Part shown: positions 21,951 through 30,342 of the stretch, piece by piece | How positions within the stretch are numbered: position 1 is the stretch's first letter | Layout of the letters: every line of letters starts with the position of its first letter | NCBI GenBank assembly: GCA_013289955.1 | Contig: JABCYZ010000029.1 | Location: 23,071 to 87,070, forward strand | Length of the DNA: 64,000 bases | DNA from: Acidobacteriota bacterium | Lineage (GTDB): Bacteria > Acidobacteriota > Terriglobia > Acidiferrales > UBA7541 | Direction of reading: 5' to 3' | Notes under the pieces: model-generated | Seen by the model: only the letters and a program-made list of their open reading frames with translations | The model's database searches: none | What the model was told of the DNA's origin: nothing | Translations under genes and position numbers: made by a program

Positions 21951-24329
21951 TCAGATCTGTTTCCCTGTACCGTCGTATTCTTCCACTTGACGCATTTCCA
22001 AAAGCGCCATCAAGAACGACAGCGTGGATTCAGCGCCCTGATTTTCATTGGCGCGGTCGGGATGTAGCCCGTCTCTACAGCCGCCCGTGGCTGGATCGTA
22101 GAGAGCGATCTGAAGATCGTTGTCTCCCAGGAACCAATTGAAGGCGGACCATGCCTCCTTGCGCCAGCGGCCCTTTCCAGTGGCGCGATAGGCTTGCAAG
22201 CACGCCGACACTTCGGCGCAGGCCTCCACAGGTTGCTGATCGAACCGGGCCTTTTCGGTTGTCTTGGAATAAAATCCCTCCGAGCCGATCGGCACGAAAT
22301 GACCCTTGATGTCGCAACGCTGAATCGAGACCAGCCACTCTAACGCTTCCAGTCCGGCCGATACCATCTCCTCGTTCCCGGAGCGCAGTCCCGCCCGCAG
22401 CAAAGCCTGGGGCAATCGCGCATTGGAATAGGAGAGCCCATTTTCAAACCACTTCCAATCGTCGGATCGGTGGGCACGGTAGGAGTTCAGAAGTCGATTT
22501 GCCAGTACCTCCGAGGCACTTAAAGCCGCGCGGTCGCCCGGAAACGAGTCGAGATACTCTTGCAGACCCAGCAACGCGAAAGCGCACGCGCGCGGACTCT
22601 TGAATTCGACGGCGGCAGGGATGGCGAGTTCAAACATACGGCCTGCAGCTCCGCGCAATCCCGCGTTCTTCGACCGGCCCAGAACGGTTCCCAGTCCCCA
22701 CAGCGCTCGCCCATGACTGTCTTCTGAGCCTTCGACCTCATGCCATTGGCATTCGTAGGTTAGCGAATTGCGAAAACGTTTGGTCAGGGGATCAAAAGCA
22801 TGCCACAAGAAAGCCAGATATCGGGAGGCCAGGTCGGCCGAGTTCGCAGGTGCGTGGACCCCAATCTCTTCCAAAAGCGTTGTTACAATCAAAGCCCGGG
22901 CATTGTCATCGGTCGAATAACCTTCCGGGTAGTTTGGGACGACAAACACGGCATGCTCGACCATGCCGGTATGGTCTGTCATTCGATACAGGTGATCCAG
23001 CTTGAGAGCGGGCAGCCTGTCGAGTTTTTTTTCCGTGTTTTGCGCGGAAAATGTGGCGCGCGGGTTGCGAAGCCTCTCATTGTAGATGCTTTCAAAACTC
23101 TTCATATACTTTTGGGCAACGCGGCTCCATACCATGTCCCTTGCGTAAAGATAGGCGCGCTTGCGCATGGCGTGTCTTGCCGTGCCGTTGTCCAGAAGTT
23201 CCACGGTCTTGGCAGCGATCGCTTCCGGATCATCAAAAGGAACAAGCGCCCCGCGCTCGTCATTTAAAAGCTCGACAGCATGCAGGTAAGGCGTCGAAAT
23301 GATCGCTTTGCCAGCGCTCAAAGCATACGCGAGCGTGCCCGAAACAACCTGTGCCTTGTGTTTGTACGGCGTGATGTAAATGTCGGCCGCACCGATCAAT
23401 TCAACCATTTCTTGCGGACTAACGAAGCGGTTGCGGAAGATGACGCTGTCCTCAACCCCGAGTTCCTTCGCCAGGTTCAGCAGGTAGTGCCGGTATTTGT
23501 CGCCTTCCTTTCGCAGTATATGGGGGTGCGTAACGCCGGAAACCATGTAAACCACATTACCGTGCCGCTCAAGGATTTTCGGCAGCGCTTTTATGACGTT
23601 CTCGATTCCTTTATTCGGCGAGAGCAGCCCGAACGTCAGCAGAACCTCTTTCCCCTCCGTCCCGAACGCGTCTTTGTAAAAACTCGGGTCGGTGAACGGC
23701 AGATCGGGAATGCCATGTGGAATCAGATCGATCTTTTCGGCGGGAACTTGAAACACCTCTTGCAGGATCGTCGCTGACTGCTGGCTCATCACGATCAGGC
23801 GGTCCGAGAGCGTCGCAATTTCCTCCATTACCCTCCGCTGGTCGGTATTTGGCTCACGCAGGACGGTGTGCAACGTCGTTGCGAACGGCATCCGCAGTCG
23901 TCGCAGAAGCTCGAGAATATGCGAGCCGGCGAGGCCTCCGAAGATCCCGTATTCGTGCTGCAGGCAAACCAGATCGATGTTGCTGAAATTCAGGAAGTCC
24001 GCGGCCTGCCGGTAGGAAGCCAGATTATCTTCCGACAGCTCGAATCGCACTCTCGCGGGATACGCATAACCCTCTTCGGTGTCGTTGACCGGAAGCGCCA
24101 GCAGCTCTGTCGTGCCATATTCTGCGTGTATTGCGTCGCACAGATCCGTCGTGAACGTCGCAATCCCGCATCGCCGCGGAAGATAATTCCCCACGATCGC
24201 GATTCTATTGGGAAGTGCCGGGTGAGGCTGAAGAGGTTTCGGCGCTATGGGAGCATCTTCCAACACGAGCGATTGGATTTCGATCAGCGTTTCAGTTTCC
24301 GCGGGAGATATTATTTTCGGCAGCGACAT
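21951..24329 (-). CDS. GT4 glycosyltransferase fused to a helical C-terminal domain
   Basis: The first ~420 of 792 residues form a GT-B glycosyltransferase of family 4: PNRIAIVGNYLPRRCGIATF at the start, LVCLQHEYGIFGG, FGLLSPNKGIENVIKALPKI and the donor-site region SGTLAYALSAGKAIISTPYL. GT4 enzymes are retaining and use nucleotide sugars. The remaining ~370 residues resemble an alpha/alpha-toroid, as in glycoside hydrolases and lyases (TYECQWHEVEGSEDSHGRAL, DQQPVEACAEVSACLQAYR). The pairing suggests one protein handling a glycan in two ways. AAAGGAAATCG precedes the ATG. A GH130 phosphorylase follows on the same strand. No signal peptide is visible, so it should be cytoplasmic. Confidence 0.85.
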   Translation of the reverse strand: MSLPKIISPAETETLIEIQSLVLEDAPIAPKPLQPHPALPNRIAIVGNYLPRRCGIATFTTDLCDAIHAEYGTTELLALPVNDTEEGYAYPARVRFELSEDNLASYRQAADFLNFSNIDLVCLQHEYGIFGGLAGSHILELLRRLRMPFATTLHTVLREPNTDQRRVMEEIATLSDRLIVMSQQSATILQEVFQVPAEKIDLIPHGIPDLPFTDPSFYKDAFGTEGKEVLLTFGLLSPNKGIENVIKALPKILERHGNVVYMVSGVTHPHILRKEGDKYRHYLLNLAKELGVEDSVIFRNRFVSPQEMVELIGAADIYITPYKHKAQVVSGTLAYALSAGKAIISTPYLHAVELLNDERGALVPFDDPEAIAAKTVELLDNGTARHAMRKRAYLYARDMVWSRVAQKYMKSFESIYNERLRNPRATFSAQNTEKKLDRLPALKLDHLYRMTDHTGMVEHAVFVVPNYPEGYSTDDNARALIVTTLLEEIGVHAPANSADLASRYLAFLWHAFDPLTKRFRNSLTYECQWHEVEGSEDSHGRALWGLGTVLGRSKNAGLRGAAGRMFELAIPAAVEFKSPRACAFALLGLQEYLDSFPGDRAALSASEVLANRLLNSYRAHRSDDWKWFENGLSYSNARLPQALLRAGLRSGNEEMVSAGLEALEWLVSIQRCDIKGHFVPIGSEGFYSKTTEKARFDQQPVEACAEVSACLQAYRATGKGRWRKEAWSAFNWFLGDNDLQIALYDPATGGCRDGLHPDRANENQGAESTLSFLMALLEMRQVEEYDGTGKQI

Positions 24330-24471
24330 TCGATTTCCTTTGAATCCACGGCTTACGGAAGAATCACCCCACAGCCGCCGAAGAAGTGCTCACTGCTGGC
24401 TGGGGTTGAACGCCGGACTTTATCCGCAGAATCTGAACCGTCTCCCGCTTGCCGGAGGGATGCGGGCCGCT

Positions 24472-25155
24472 TTACTCGTGCAATACCACGGTCAGCAAGG
24501 ACTTATTGACCTTGATTTTCCCGTTGTATTCGATGAAGCCCAGCTTTCTGAATTTGTTCATGAAGAAATTCACACGCGAACGCGTGGTTCCGACCATGCT
24601 CGCCAGCGTCTCCTGCGAAACCTTCGGCAAGGTGCGAACGGGCTGGTCTTGTTTTCCATAGCGCGCGAGCAGCAACAGCGTGCGCGCCAGCCGCTTTTCG
24701 CTGGAGTTGAAAAGCTGATCAACGAGATCCTCTTCGACCCGGATGTTATGCGCCAGCATATACCGGATGAAATGGTCCGATAACTCTTGCTCGGTATGGA
24801 GAACGCGTAGCAGTTCGTCCTTTTCAATGACCAAAAGGGTGGTCGGCGTAATCGCCGTTGCTGTACCCATCCGAACCGTCTGGCCTGCCATGCATCCTTC
24901 GCCAAAAAAATCCGTCGGGCCAAACATCGCGACCACCGCTTCTTTTCCGGACCCGTTCACCACGGAGAACTTCACGCCGCCCTTTTGGACATACATGACG
25001 CTATCTGCGCCATCCCCCTGCGAGAAGATCGATTCGTTTCTCCGGTATTCAGCAATTCTTCGCGACACTCCTGCGGTATCCAGAAACACTTGTGGATCGA
25101 AGATGTTTGCCCGTCCGTTTGTCCTGCTGTTTGTCTTGCGTAGTTGTGCTTTCAT
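24472..25155 (-). CDS. Crp/Fnr-family transcription regulator (copy 2)
   Basis: A 227-residue paralogue of the regulator at 11979-12659. It has the same sensor layout (IFSQGDGADSVMYVQKGGVK, GPTDFFGEGCMAG) and the same winged helix (VSQETLASMVGTTRSRVNFF). Long blocks are shared between the two copies, such as HNIRVEEDLVDQLFNSSEK here against NIRIEEDLVDQLFNSSEK there. The start at 25155 matches the length of copy 1; an upstream start at 25224 would add 23 basic residues. It lies upstream of the glycosyltransferase/phosphorylase pair on the same strand, 142 bases away, and might control it. Confidence 0.87.
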   Translation of the reverse strand: MKAQLRKTNSRTNGRANIFDPQVFLDTAGVSRRIAEYRRNESIFSQGDGADSVMYVQKGGVKFSVVNGSGKEAVVAMFGPTDFFGEGCMAGQTVRMGTATAITPTTLLVIEKDELLRVLHTEQELSDHFIRYMLAHNIRVEEDLVDQLFNSSEKRLARTLLLLARYGKQDQPVRTLPKVSQETLASMVGTTRSRVNFFMNKFRKLGFIEYNGKIKVNKSLLTVVLHE

Positions 25156-25436
25156 CTTCAAGCCTAAACGCCCTCGTTCCAGGCGCTTTCGCTCGCCCTC
25201 CCGACGGTACCAAAAAGAACCCACACAAAACTGTGCAAAACAGGACAGCGCGCCACGCTGTCACCCTCTAAGATTGCTACAGAGACTGCGAGAAGGAACG
25301 ACATTGGCCGGTACCAGGGCTGGGACGGGCAGAATCCTTCCCCTCGCCGTCTCTTTCTTTCCGATTTCCAAGGTGCGTTTCCCCTCACATCACGAGCCAA
25401 TCGAGTTTTTGCCTATACCGGTCCCGGAAAGTTCAA

Positions 25437-25955
25437 ATGTCAGCCAACACTACGTCTGCAACCATTTTCATCAGGGAAAACGCACTTTTGCCAGCGGGCT
25501 TGGCGCTTGAGACAGCAGCGTTTTTACCGGGGTGGCTAGCCGTTCAGAAACTCGATGGGCACGGCGTGTCTCGCAAAATTGCAGGTGCCCGGTGGAACTT
25601 CTTCTTTCTGGCTGGCGCGATCAGCGCAACGGTCATTGGCCGCAATGGACCAGCAACGATGCAGAAAGCTGTCAAACTCATTTTGGCAAAACGGCCAGGC
25701 CAGAACTATAACGCCCTGCAAATTGCGAGAGTTGTTCCAAGAAGTTTTCTTGGAATTCCTTATGTACGCGTCTCCGCCCACTCCCGCCACATTCAGGAAG
25801 GCATGTATCTGGTGCCGGCGCCGAATTTTCGCCTCGGGGATGCAGCCGTCTTGACGCCAGCTCTCGCGCCGGCAATGGCTTTGGGCCATCAGGAAAATGT
25901 GCATTCGCAAAATGCTGCCGCAACGCCACACGAAGCCATAATCTCGAACTCTTAG
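25437..25955 (+). CDS. Hypothetical protein, acidobacterial type
   Basis: A 172-residue soluble protein without a recognised domain. It starts MSANTTSATIFIRENALLPAG and contains the pattern GARWNFFFLAGAISATVIG and ALQIARVVPRSFLGIPYVRV, which read like a compact alpha/beta fold. It is divergent from the second Crp/Fnr gene, with a 281-base shared upstream region. The last 30 residues look unstructured. I believe similar proteins occur in related genomes, but I cannot name a family. Confidence 0.6.
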   Translation: MSANTTSATIFIRENALLPAGLALETAAFLPGWLAVQKLDGHGVSRKIAGARWNFFFLAGAISATVIGRNGPATMQKAVKLILAKRPGQNYNALQIARVVPRSFLGIPYVRVSAHSRHIQEGMYLVPAPNFRLGDAAVLTPALAPAMALGHQENVHSQNAAATPHEAIISNS

Positions 25956-25976
25956 CCATTTGCTGGAGGCATCAAG

Positions 25977-26651
25977 GTGAAAACAGTCCGCTGGTCCATT
26001 TTTTTCGTCGCTATCCTGCTTCTCTGGCCTCCCCTGCTTCGTTCACAGGATTATTCCAACTACCGTGGTTTTGCGCTCGGCACTAGCCTTACCGCCGTGC
26101 TGAAACAGACGGACCAGAAGTTGCTGGACGTAAACGTCACTCACAGCAGTCCGTCGCTGTTTCAGGAAGTCACCTGGTGGCCGCCGAACGTTCCCGGTCC
26201 TTCCTACCGAACGGACAGCGTCGAGCAGATCCTCTTCTCATTTCACAACGGCTCTCTTTACAAAATGTCCGTGACCTATGATCAAGCTTCGACGGAGGGT
26301 CTCACTGCGGGCGACATGATGAAATCCATTTCGGCAAAATACGGACCAGCCACTGGTGTTGCGCCGGTGGCCGATCCCCCGTCGAAAGCGGATTACGACG
26401 GGAAGGGAAGAACCGTCGCTTCGTGGGAAAATTCGGAATACTCCTTCAATCTCGTCCATTCTTTCTTCAGCGACCGTTTTGGGCTCATCATCTACTCCAA
26501 GCAGGGCAATGCCGAAGCAGAGCTCGTCATTGCGGAAGCTCTTCTCTCGGAGAAGCAAAACGGCCCCAAAAAAGCGGCCGAGCGCGCGAAAAAACAATCT
26601 GATGATCTCGAACTCGTTCGAGAGAAGAACCAAAAGAGTTTTCGTCCGTAA
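25977..26651 (+). CDS. Exported protein of unknown function
   Basis: A 224-residue protein with a signal peptide (residues 1-23, FFVAILLLWPPLLRSQ). The mature part begins YSNYRGFALGTSLTAVLKQT, followed by mixed strands and helices, and ends in a charged helix (KKAAERAKKQSDDLELVREK). The start is GTG 25977 with CTGGAGG upstream. It follows the previous gene by 21 bases and is probably co-transcribed. The GFALGTSL-type opening resembles small periplasmic domains that recur in Acidobacteriota; no function is known to me. Confidence 0.65.
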   Translation: MKTVRWSIFFVAILLLWPPLLRSQDYSNYRGFALGTSLTAVLKQTDQKLLDVNVTHSSPSLFQEVTWWPPNVPGPSYRTDSVEQILFSFHNGSLYKMSVTYDQASTEGLTAGDMMKSISAKYGPATGVAPVADPPSKADYDGKGRTVASWENSEYSFNLVHSFFSDRFGLIIYSKQGNAEAELVIAEALLSEKQNGPKKAAERAKKQSDDLELVREKNQKSFRP

Positions 26652-26936
26652 GGCCAGCCGGGAACAACAAAAGTCAGCAGCTGTCGTTTGGGAATGGGGT
26701 CGGCGTCAACTAGCAGCCGGTAAAAGACGCTTGCTCAGTCAGTTTGATAGGGTCATTGCGAGAACGCATTTGACTTTCTGATGTTTCGCAGTGAAAGCCA
26801 AAAGTATTGACTAATTCTCGCGCGCGACTGGGTCTTCCTTGCGGTCTGGATGGTCTCTAAAAGTGTGCACTTCCGCACAGTATTCGCGCGCTAATAGATG
26901 CATACTTTGGCTCTCGCGGTTTTTCGAAGGAGACTC

Positions 26937-28571
26937 ATGCAAAATATTTCAAAGCTTTCGTTGGCACTCGCAATCACGCTAAGTGCTTCCGTGTACGGAC
27001 AGGCACAAACGCAGACGCCCGCACAGCCGGGCGACCCCACACCGACTTACCGGTTGACCGTCGTCAGCCGCACGGCTCGCGCCGTGAGTTACAAACACCG
27101 CAGCGGCTCAACGCACGTGGATTTCCAAGGCACTGACCTCATGCCCAGCGCGAGAGGCGAGGCAAAAGTAGAAAGCAAGCGCGGAGCCCTGGGCATCGAA
27201 GCTGAATTTTCAGATCTGGACAGGCCTACAGCCTTCGGCAACGAATATCTCACTTACGTCATGTGGGCCATATCCCCGGAGGGCACTCCCGCCAATCTCG
27301 GGGAGGTTTTGGTCGGCGACAATCGCCGCAGCAAGCTTGATGTGACCACCGGTCTTCAGGCTTTCGCGCTCATCGTGACAGCCGAGCCCTATTACGCAGT
27401 GCGCCGCCCGAGCAATGTCGTGATCATGGAAAACGTGATTCGCCAGGACACGAAAGGAACGTCGGAAGTCGTGGACGCCAAGTATGAACTGATTGATCGC
27501 GGCGGCTATATACCGACGGGCTTCACCTTTGATCCTGTTGTATTGGACGCCAAGCTGCCGCTCGAATTTTTCGAGGCGCGCAATGCCGTGCGCATCGCCA
27601 AGTCCGCCGGAGCCGAGAGGTTTGCCAGCCCCAGCTACGAAAATGCCGTTCGCCAAATGAACGAAGCGGATGCGCTAGCCACCAGCCATCACGACAACAG
27701 GAAGGCGCTAATATCCGTCTCGCGCGAAACGGTCCAGACAGCGGAAGACGCACGCGAAATCGCTACGAAGCGCATCGCGTCCGACCGCGCCGACTACGAA
27801 CGCAACGCCTCAGCAAGCAAGGTAGCCAACGCAGACGCTGCGACAGCCGATGCAGTTCGCGCTCGCGAGGAAGCCGACCGCAAGAAGCACGAAGCCGAAG
27901 CCGCTGCCGCACAAGCCCAGGGCGCCCAGGCCACCGCCGAGGCCGACGCTGACCGAAATCGGGCCGCCGCCGCCGCCGCCGATCGGCAAGCTCAAGAAGC
28001 CAAGAGCGCTCAGGCCACCGCCGAGGCCGATTCGGAGAGGAACCGAGCCGCCGCAGCTTCCTCCGATTTGCAAGCTCAACAAGCCATCCATGACCGCGAA
28101 GAACTTCGCGCCAAGCTCCTTCAGCAGTTCAACCTGATTCTCGAGACTCGCGACACAGCCCGCGGCCTTGTCGTGAATATGTCGGATGTGCTCTTCGATA
28201 GCGGGCAATATACTCTGCGTCCGCTCGCACGCGAGAAGCTGGCAAAAATCTCGGGCATCGTTCTAGCCTATCCAACCCTCATGCTGGCTGTGGAAGGAAA
28301 CACGGACAGCGTGGGTACGGAACAGTTCAACCAGACGCTTTCGGAGAAGCGCGCCGAAAGTGTCCGATCCTTTCTCACCAAGGAAGGCGTGCCGGAAGCT
28401 TCGACGACTGCCGAAGGATTCGGCAAGACTCGGCCGATCGCTTCCAACGATACCGTCGACGGGCGCCAGCAAAACAGGCGAGTCGAGCTGATTGTTTCTG
28501 GCGAAGTGATCGGAACGAAGGTTGTTGCGATCGTGACACTGCCGGTAAGCGCGTCGTCCACGCCCCGCTAG
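26937..28571 (+). CDS. OmpA-family peptidoglycan-associated protein
   Basis: A 544-residue exported protein. Signal peptide at residues 1-23. Residues 25-250 form a beta-rich N-terminal domain. Residues 265-400 are a long Ala/Glu/Arg coiled region that includes a tandem duplication (QATAEADADRNRAAAAAADR and QATAEADSERNRAAAASSDL). The last ~140 residues are the OmpA C-terminal domain (MSDVLFDSGQYTLRPLAREK, VEGNTDSVGTEQFNQTLSEK, RPIASNDTVDGRQQNRRVEL), which binds meso-DAP in peptidoglycan via conserved Asp and Arg residues. AAGGAGA lies before the ATG at 26937. It probably tethers the outer membrane or a partner to the wall. A strong terminator follows. Confidence 0.88.
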   Translation: MQNISKLSLALAITLSASVYGQAQTQTPAQPGDPTPTYRLTVVSRTARAVSYKHRSGSTHVDFQGTDLMPSARGEAKVESKRGALGIEAEFSDLDRPTAFGNEYLTYVMWAISPEGTPANLGEVLVGDNRRSKLDVTTGLQAFALIVTAEPYYAVRRPSNVVIMENVIRQDTKGTSEVVDAKYELIDRGGYIPTGFTFDPVVLDAKLPLEFFEARNAVRIAKSAGAERFASPSYENAVRQMNEADALATSHHDNRKALISVSRETVQTAEDAREIATKRIASDRADYERNASASKVANADAATADAVRAREEADRKKHEAEAAAAQAQGAQATAEADADRNRAAAAAADRQAQEAKSAQATAEADSERNRAAAASSDLQAQQAIHDREELRAKLLQQFNLILETRDTARGLVVNMSDVLFDSGQYTLRPLAREKLAKISGIVLAYPTLMLAVEGNTDSVGTEQFNQTLSEKRAESVRSFLTKEGVPEASTTAEGFGKTRPIASNDTVDGRQQNRRVELIVSGEVIGTKVVAIVTLPVSASSTPR

Positions 28572-28590
28572 CCGCTCCCCAAACGAAAGA

Positions 28591-28624
28591 AAAGCCGGCT
28601 TGCTCGCGCGGGAGCCGGCTTTTT
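28591..28624 (+). terminator. Intrinsic terminator after the OmpA-family gene
   Basis: AAAGCCGGCT (28591-28600) pairs perfectly with AGCCGGCTTT (28613-28622), with a 12-base GC-rich loop, and ends in a run of five T. It begins 20 bases after the stop codon. Confidence 0.88.
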
Positions 28625-28706
28625 CCGTTACGTGGAAGATCTGAGAGCCATTTCCTGCCGTTCTCAACCTGAGTACAAGCAAACAGATATACCGTTGGGG
28701 CGCCGA

Positions 28707-28880
28707 CTAGGAGGCCGTGTCTTTTTGCCGCGTGGCTTTGACACCCGAGAGAATCCCGGCTCCGACAAGCACGATCGCCCCAACCACGATCCAGCGCGCG
28801 GGTAAATGCATTAGAAAAGCCCCATAAATCAAGCCCATGATAAGTATCCCGAATCCGATGGCGTAGAGTCCGAAGGACAT
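28707..28880 (-). CDS. Small membrane protein
   Basis: A 57-residue protein with two helices: MSFGLYAIGFGILIMGLIYG and WIVVGAIVLVGAGILSGVKA, connected by AFLMHLPAR, and a basic tail. The start at 28880 follows AGAAAGGAAACACC; the frame stays open further upstream without hydrophobic or conserved sequence. It resembles short two-helix proteins found near stress and envelope genes in soil bacteria. The function is unknown. Confidence 0.68.
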   Translation of the reverse strand: MSFGLYAIGFGILIMGLIYGAFLMHLPARWIVVGAIVLVGAGILSGVKATRQKDTAS

Positions 28881-29023
28881 GGTGTTTCCTTTCTGCTGCG
28901 CTAATCGGCTATCGTTCGCGATTGCATGAGACACGCCCTCAAAAGCCGATGAAAAAACCAATTCCTTCCTCGGCACTGCTCTGTGCGGAGGAAGGAATTG
29001 CATAGACAACTTGAACAGTCGAA

Positions 29024-29314
29024 CTAGTTGTGATCGGGATGGCTATGGCGCCAATTCCAGTAGTCCGATTGCTGCCGGCGAGTCGTCAGGCGGAATTCAC
29101 GATAATCCCTGTGCCTTTCGCCTAGGTATACACGGTAGGAACGGTCTTCGCGATCATTCCACTCATGATAGTCACGATGATTGCGATCGTAGTAGCGAGT
29201 GTGATCGCCCTGAGTGACTACCACTTCTTGGGCTGCGGCTGCCTTAGGCGCTGCCGAGACAGTTAGCGCAGCCATCAAAAAAACAAAACTCAGATATCTG
29301 GATGCTTGGTGCAA
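29024..29314 (-). CDS. Small exported Tyr/Arg/Asp-rich protein
   Basis: A 96-residue protein with a signal peptide (residues 1-28, FVFLMAALTVSAAPKAAAAQ) and a short mature part full of aromatic and charged residues: HTRYYDRNHRDYHEWNDRED, then RVYLGERHRDYREF and QQSDYWNWRHSHPDHN. I associate YREF...QQxxYWxWRHxHPD with a small exported family frequent in Acidobacteriota. The start is TTG 29314, supported by GGGAGGACACC; the upstream frame lacks a ribosome site. The role is unknown; it is likely periplasmic. Confidence 0.7.
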   Translation of the reverse strand: MHQASRYLSFVFLMAALTVSAAPKAAAAQEVVVTQGDHTRYYDRNHRDYHEWNDREDRSYRVYLGERHRDYREFRLTTRRQQSDYWNWRHSHPDHN

Positions 29315-29650
29315 GGTGTCCTCCCTAAAATTCACGAACTCCAAAGCTGGAGTTTCTGCTTGCATCGAGTATGCACGGAGGTGGAGTGAGAGTCTGTGCC
29401 ATACAGTACACAACTGCCTGGATCATGGTTACGTCATCATCCATCTTGCCGCCCCCGATCCGATCGGGGCGTTGAATTCCACCCGCTGCGTCAATCAGTC
29501 GCTTAACTTTGCTAAACCAGTAGTAATATTGGAACAACGCGGGTTCATTATTCTGGATACGAGGACGGCTGATGTTTCCAAATGGTACAGCGGGTCACAG
29601 ATAAACCCGGCCTCCCGAGCTGTCCTGCCCGTTGTTCACAGGAGCGCGTC

Positions 29651-30184
29651 ATGAAAGGTTTCCTCTTCGGCATCCTGACAATGATTCTCATCCTGGCTGT
29701 CGGGCTGCTTTTCGCCCTGACGGGCTTCGTGAACATGCGCGCCGATAAGCCGCCTTCGAGCATGGAGACCGCCATAGCCGGTCACGCCGTGGACGCCAGC
29801 GTGGCACGCGCCGCCACTAAACTAAGCAATCCCGTCGCCGCGAACGAAGAGAACCTGGCCGCCGCGGCTCGGCTTTATCGCGAACATTGCACACTCTGTC
29901 ATGGCGATCCCGCGCATCCCAAAGCTCCGCTAAACGACTCTCTCAATCCGCCGGCGCCGCAGTTCATGGATGACAAGGCGGATATGCCGGAGAATCAGAA
30001 TTTTTTCATTCTGCAACACGGGATCCGTTGGACGGGGATGCCCGGGTGGAAAAATGTTTTGACAGACCAGCAGATTTGGCAACTTGTGACTTTTCTTTCG
30101 CACATGAGCGATCTGCCTCCAGCGGCAAAGCAAGTGTTCTCTGAAGCGGGCGCGCAAAACCAGCCTGCGTCTGGAGTCCACTGA
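29651..30184 (+). CDS. Membrane-anchored monohaem cytochrome c
   Basis: A 177-residue cytochrome c. Residues 1-27 form an uncleaved anchor or signal (FLFGILTMILILAVGLLFAL). The haem site is CTLCH at 80-84, and the distal Met is probably that of RWTGMPGW. The fold ends with a DQQIWQLVTFLSHM helix, as in class I cytochromes. CAGGAG precedes ATG 29651. It would carry electrons in the periplasm. It lies 3 kb upstream of the oxidase cluster, on the same strand but separated by two minus-strand genes, so a functional link is possible but not shown. Confidence 0.85.
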   Translation: MKGFLFGILTMILILAVGLLFALTGFVNMRADKPPSSMETAIAGHAVDASVARAATKLSNPVAANEENLAAAARLYREHCTLCHGDPAHPKAPLNDSLNPPAPQFMDDKADMPENQNFFILQHGIRWTGMPGWKNVLTDQQIWQLVTFLSHMSDLPPAAKQVFSEAGAQNQPASGVH

Positions 30185-30342
30185 GTTGCGGCAGCTGAAA
30201 AAGAACGTCCACGAGCGGCTGTCGCGCGCGAGTTTGCCGGGACTGGCGTTTTTCACCAACCAAGCGTGCTGGCGGCTCAGATGGCTACGCGTAAGGATCT
30301 GATTCGTCGCGACCCTGCTGCAAGGAAAGCCGCCGCGAATGA

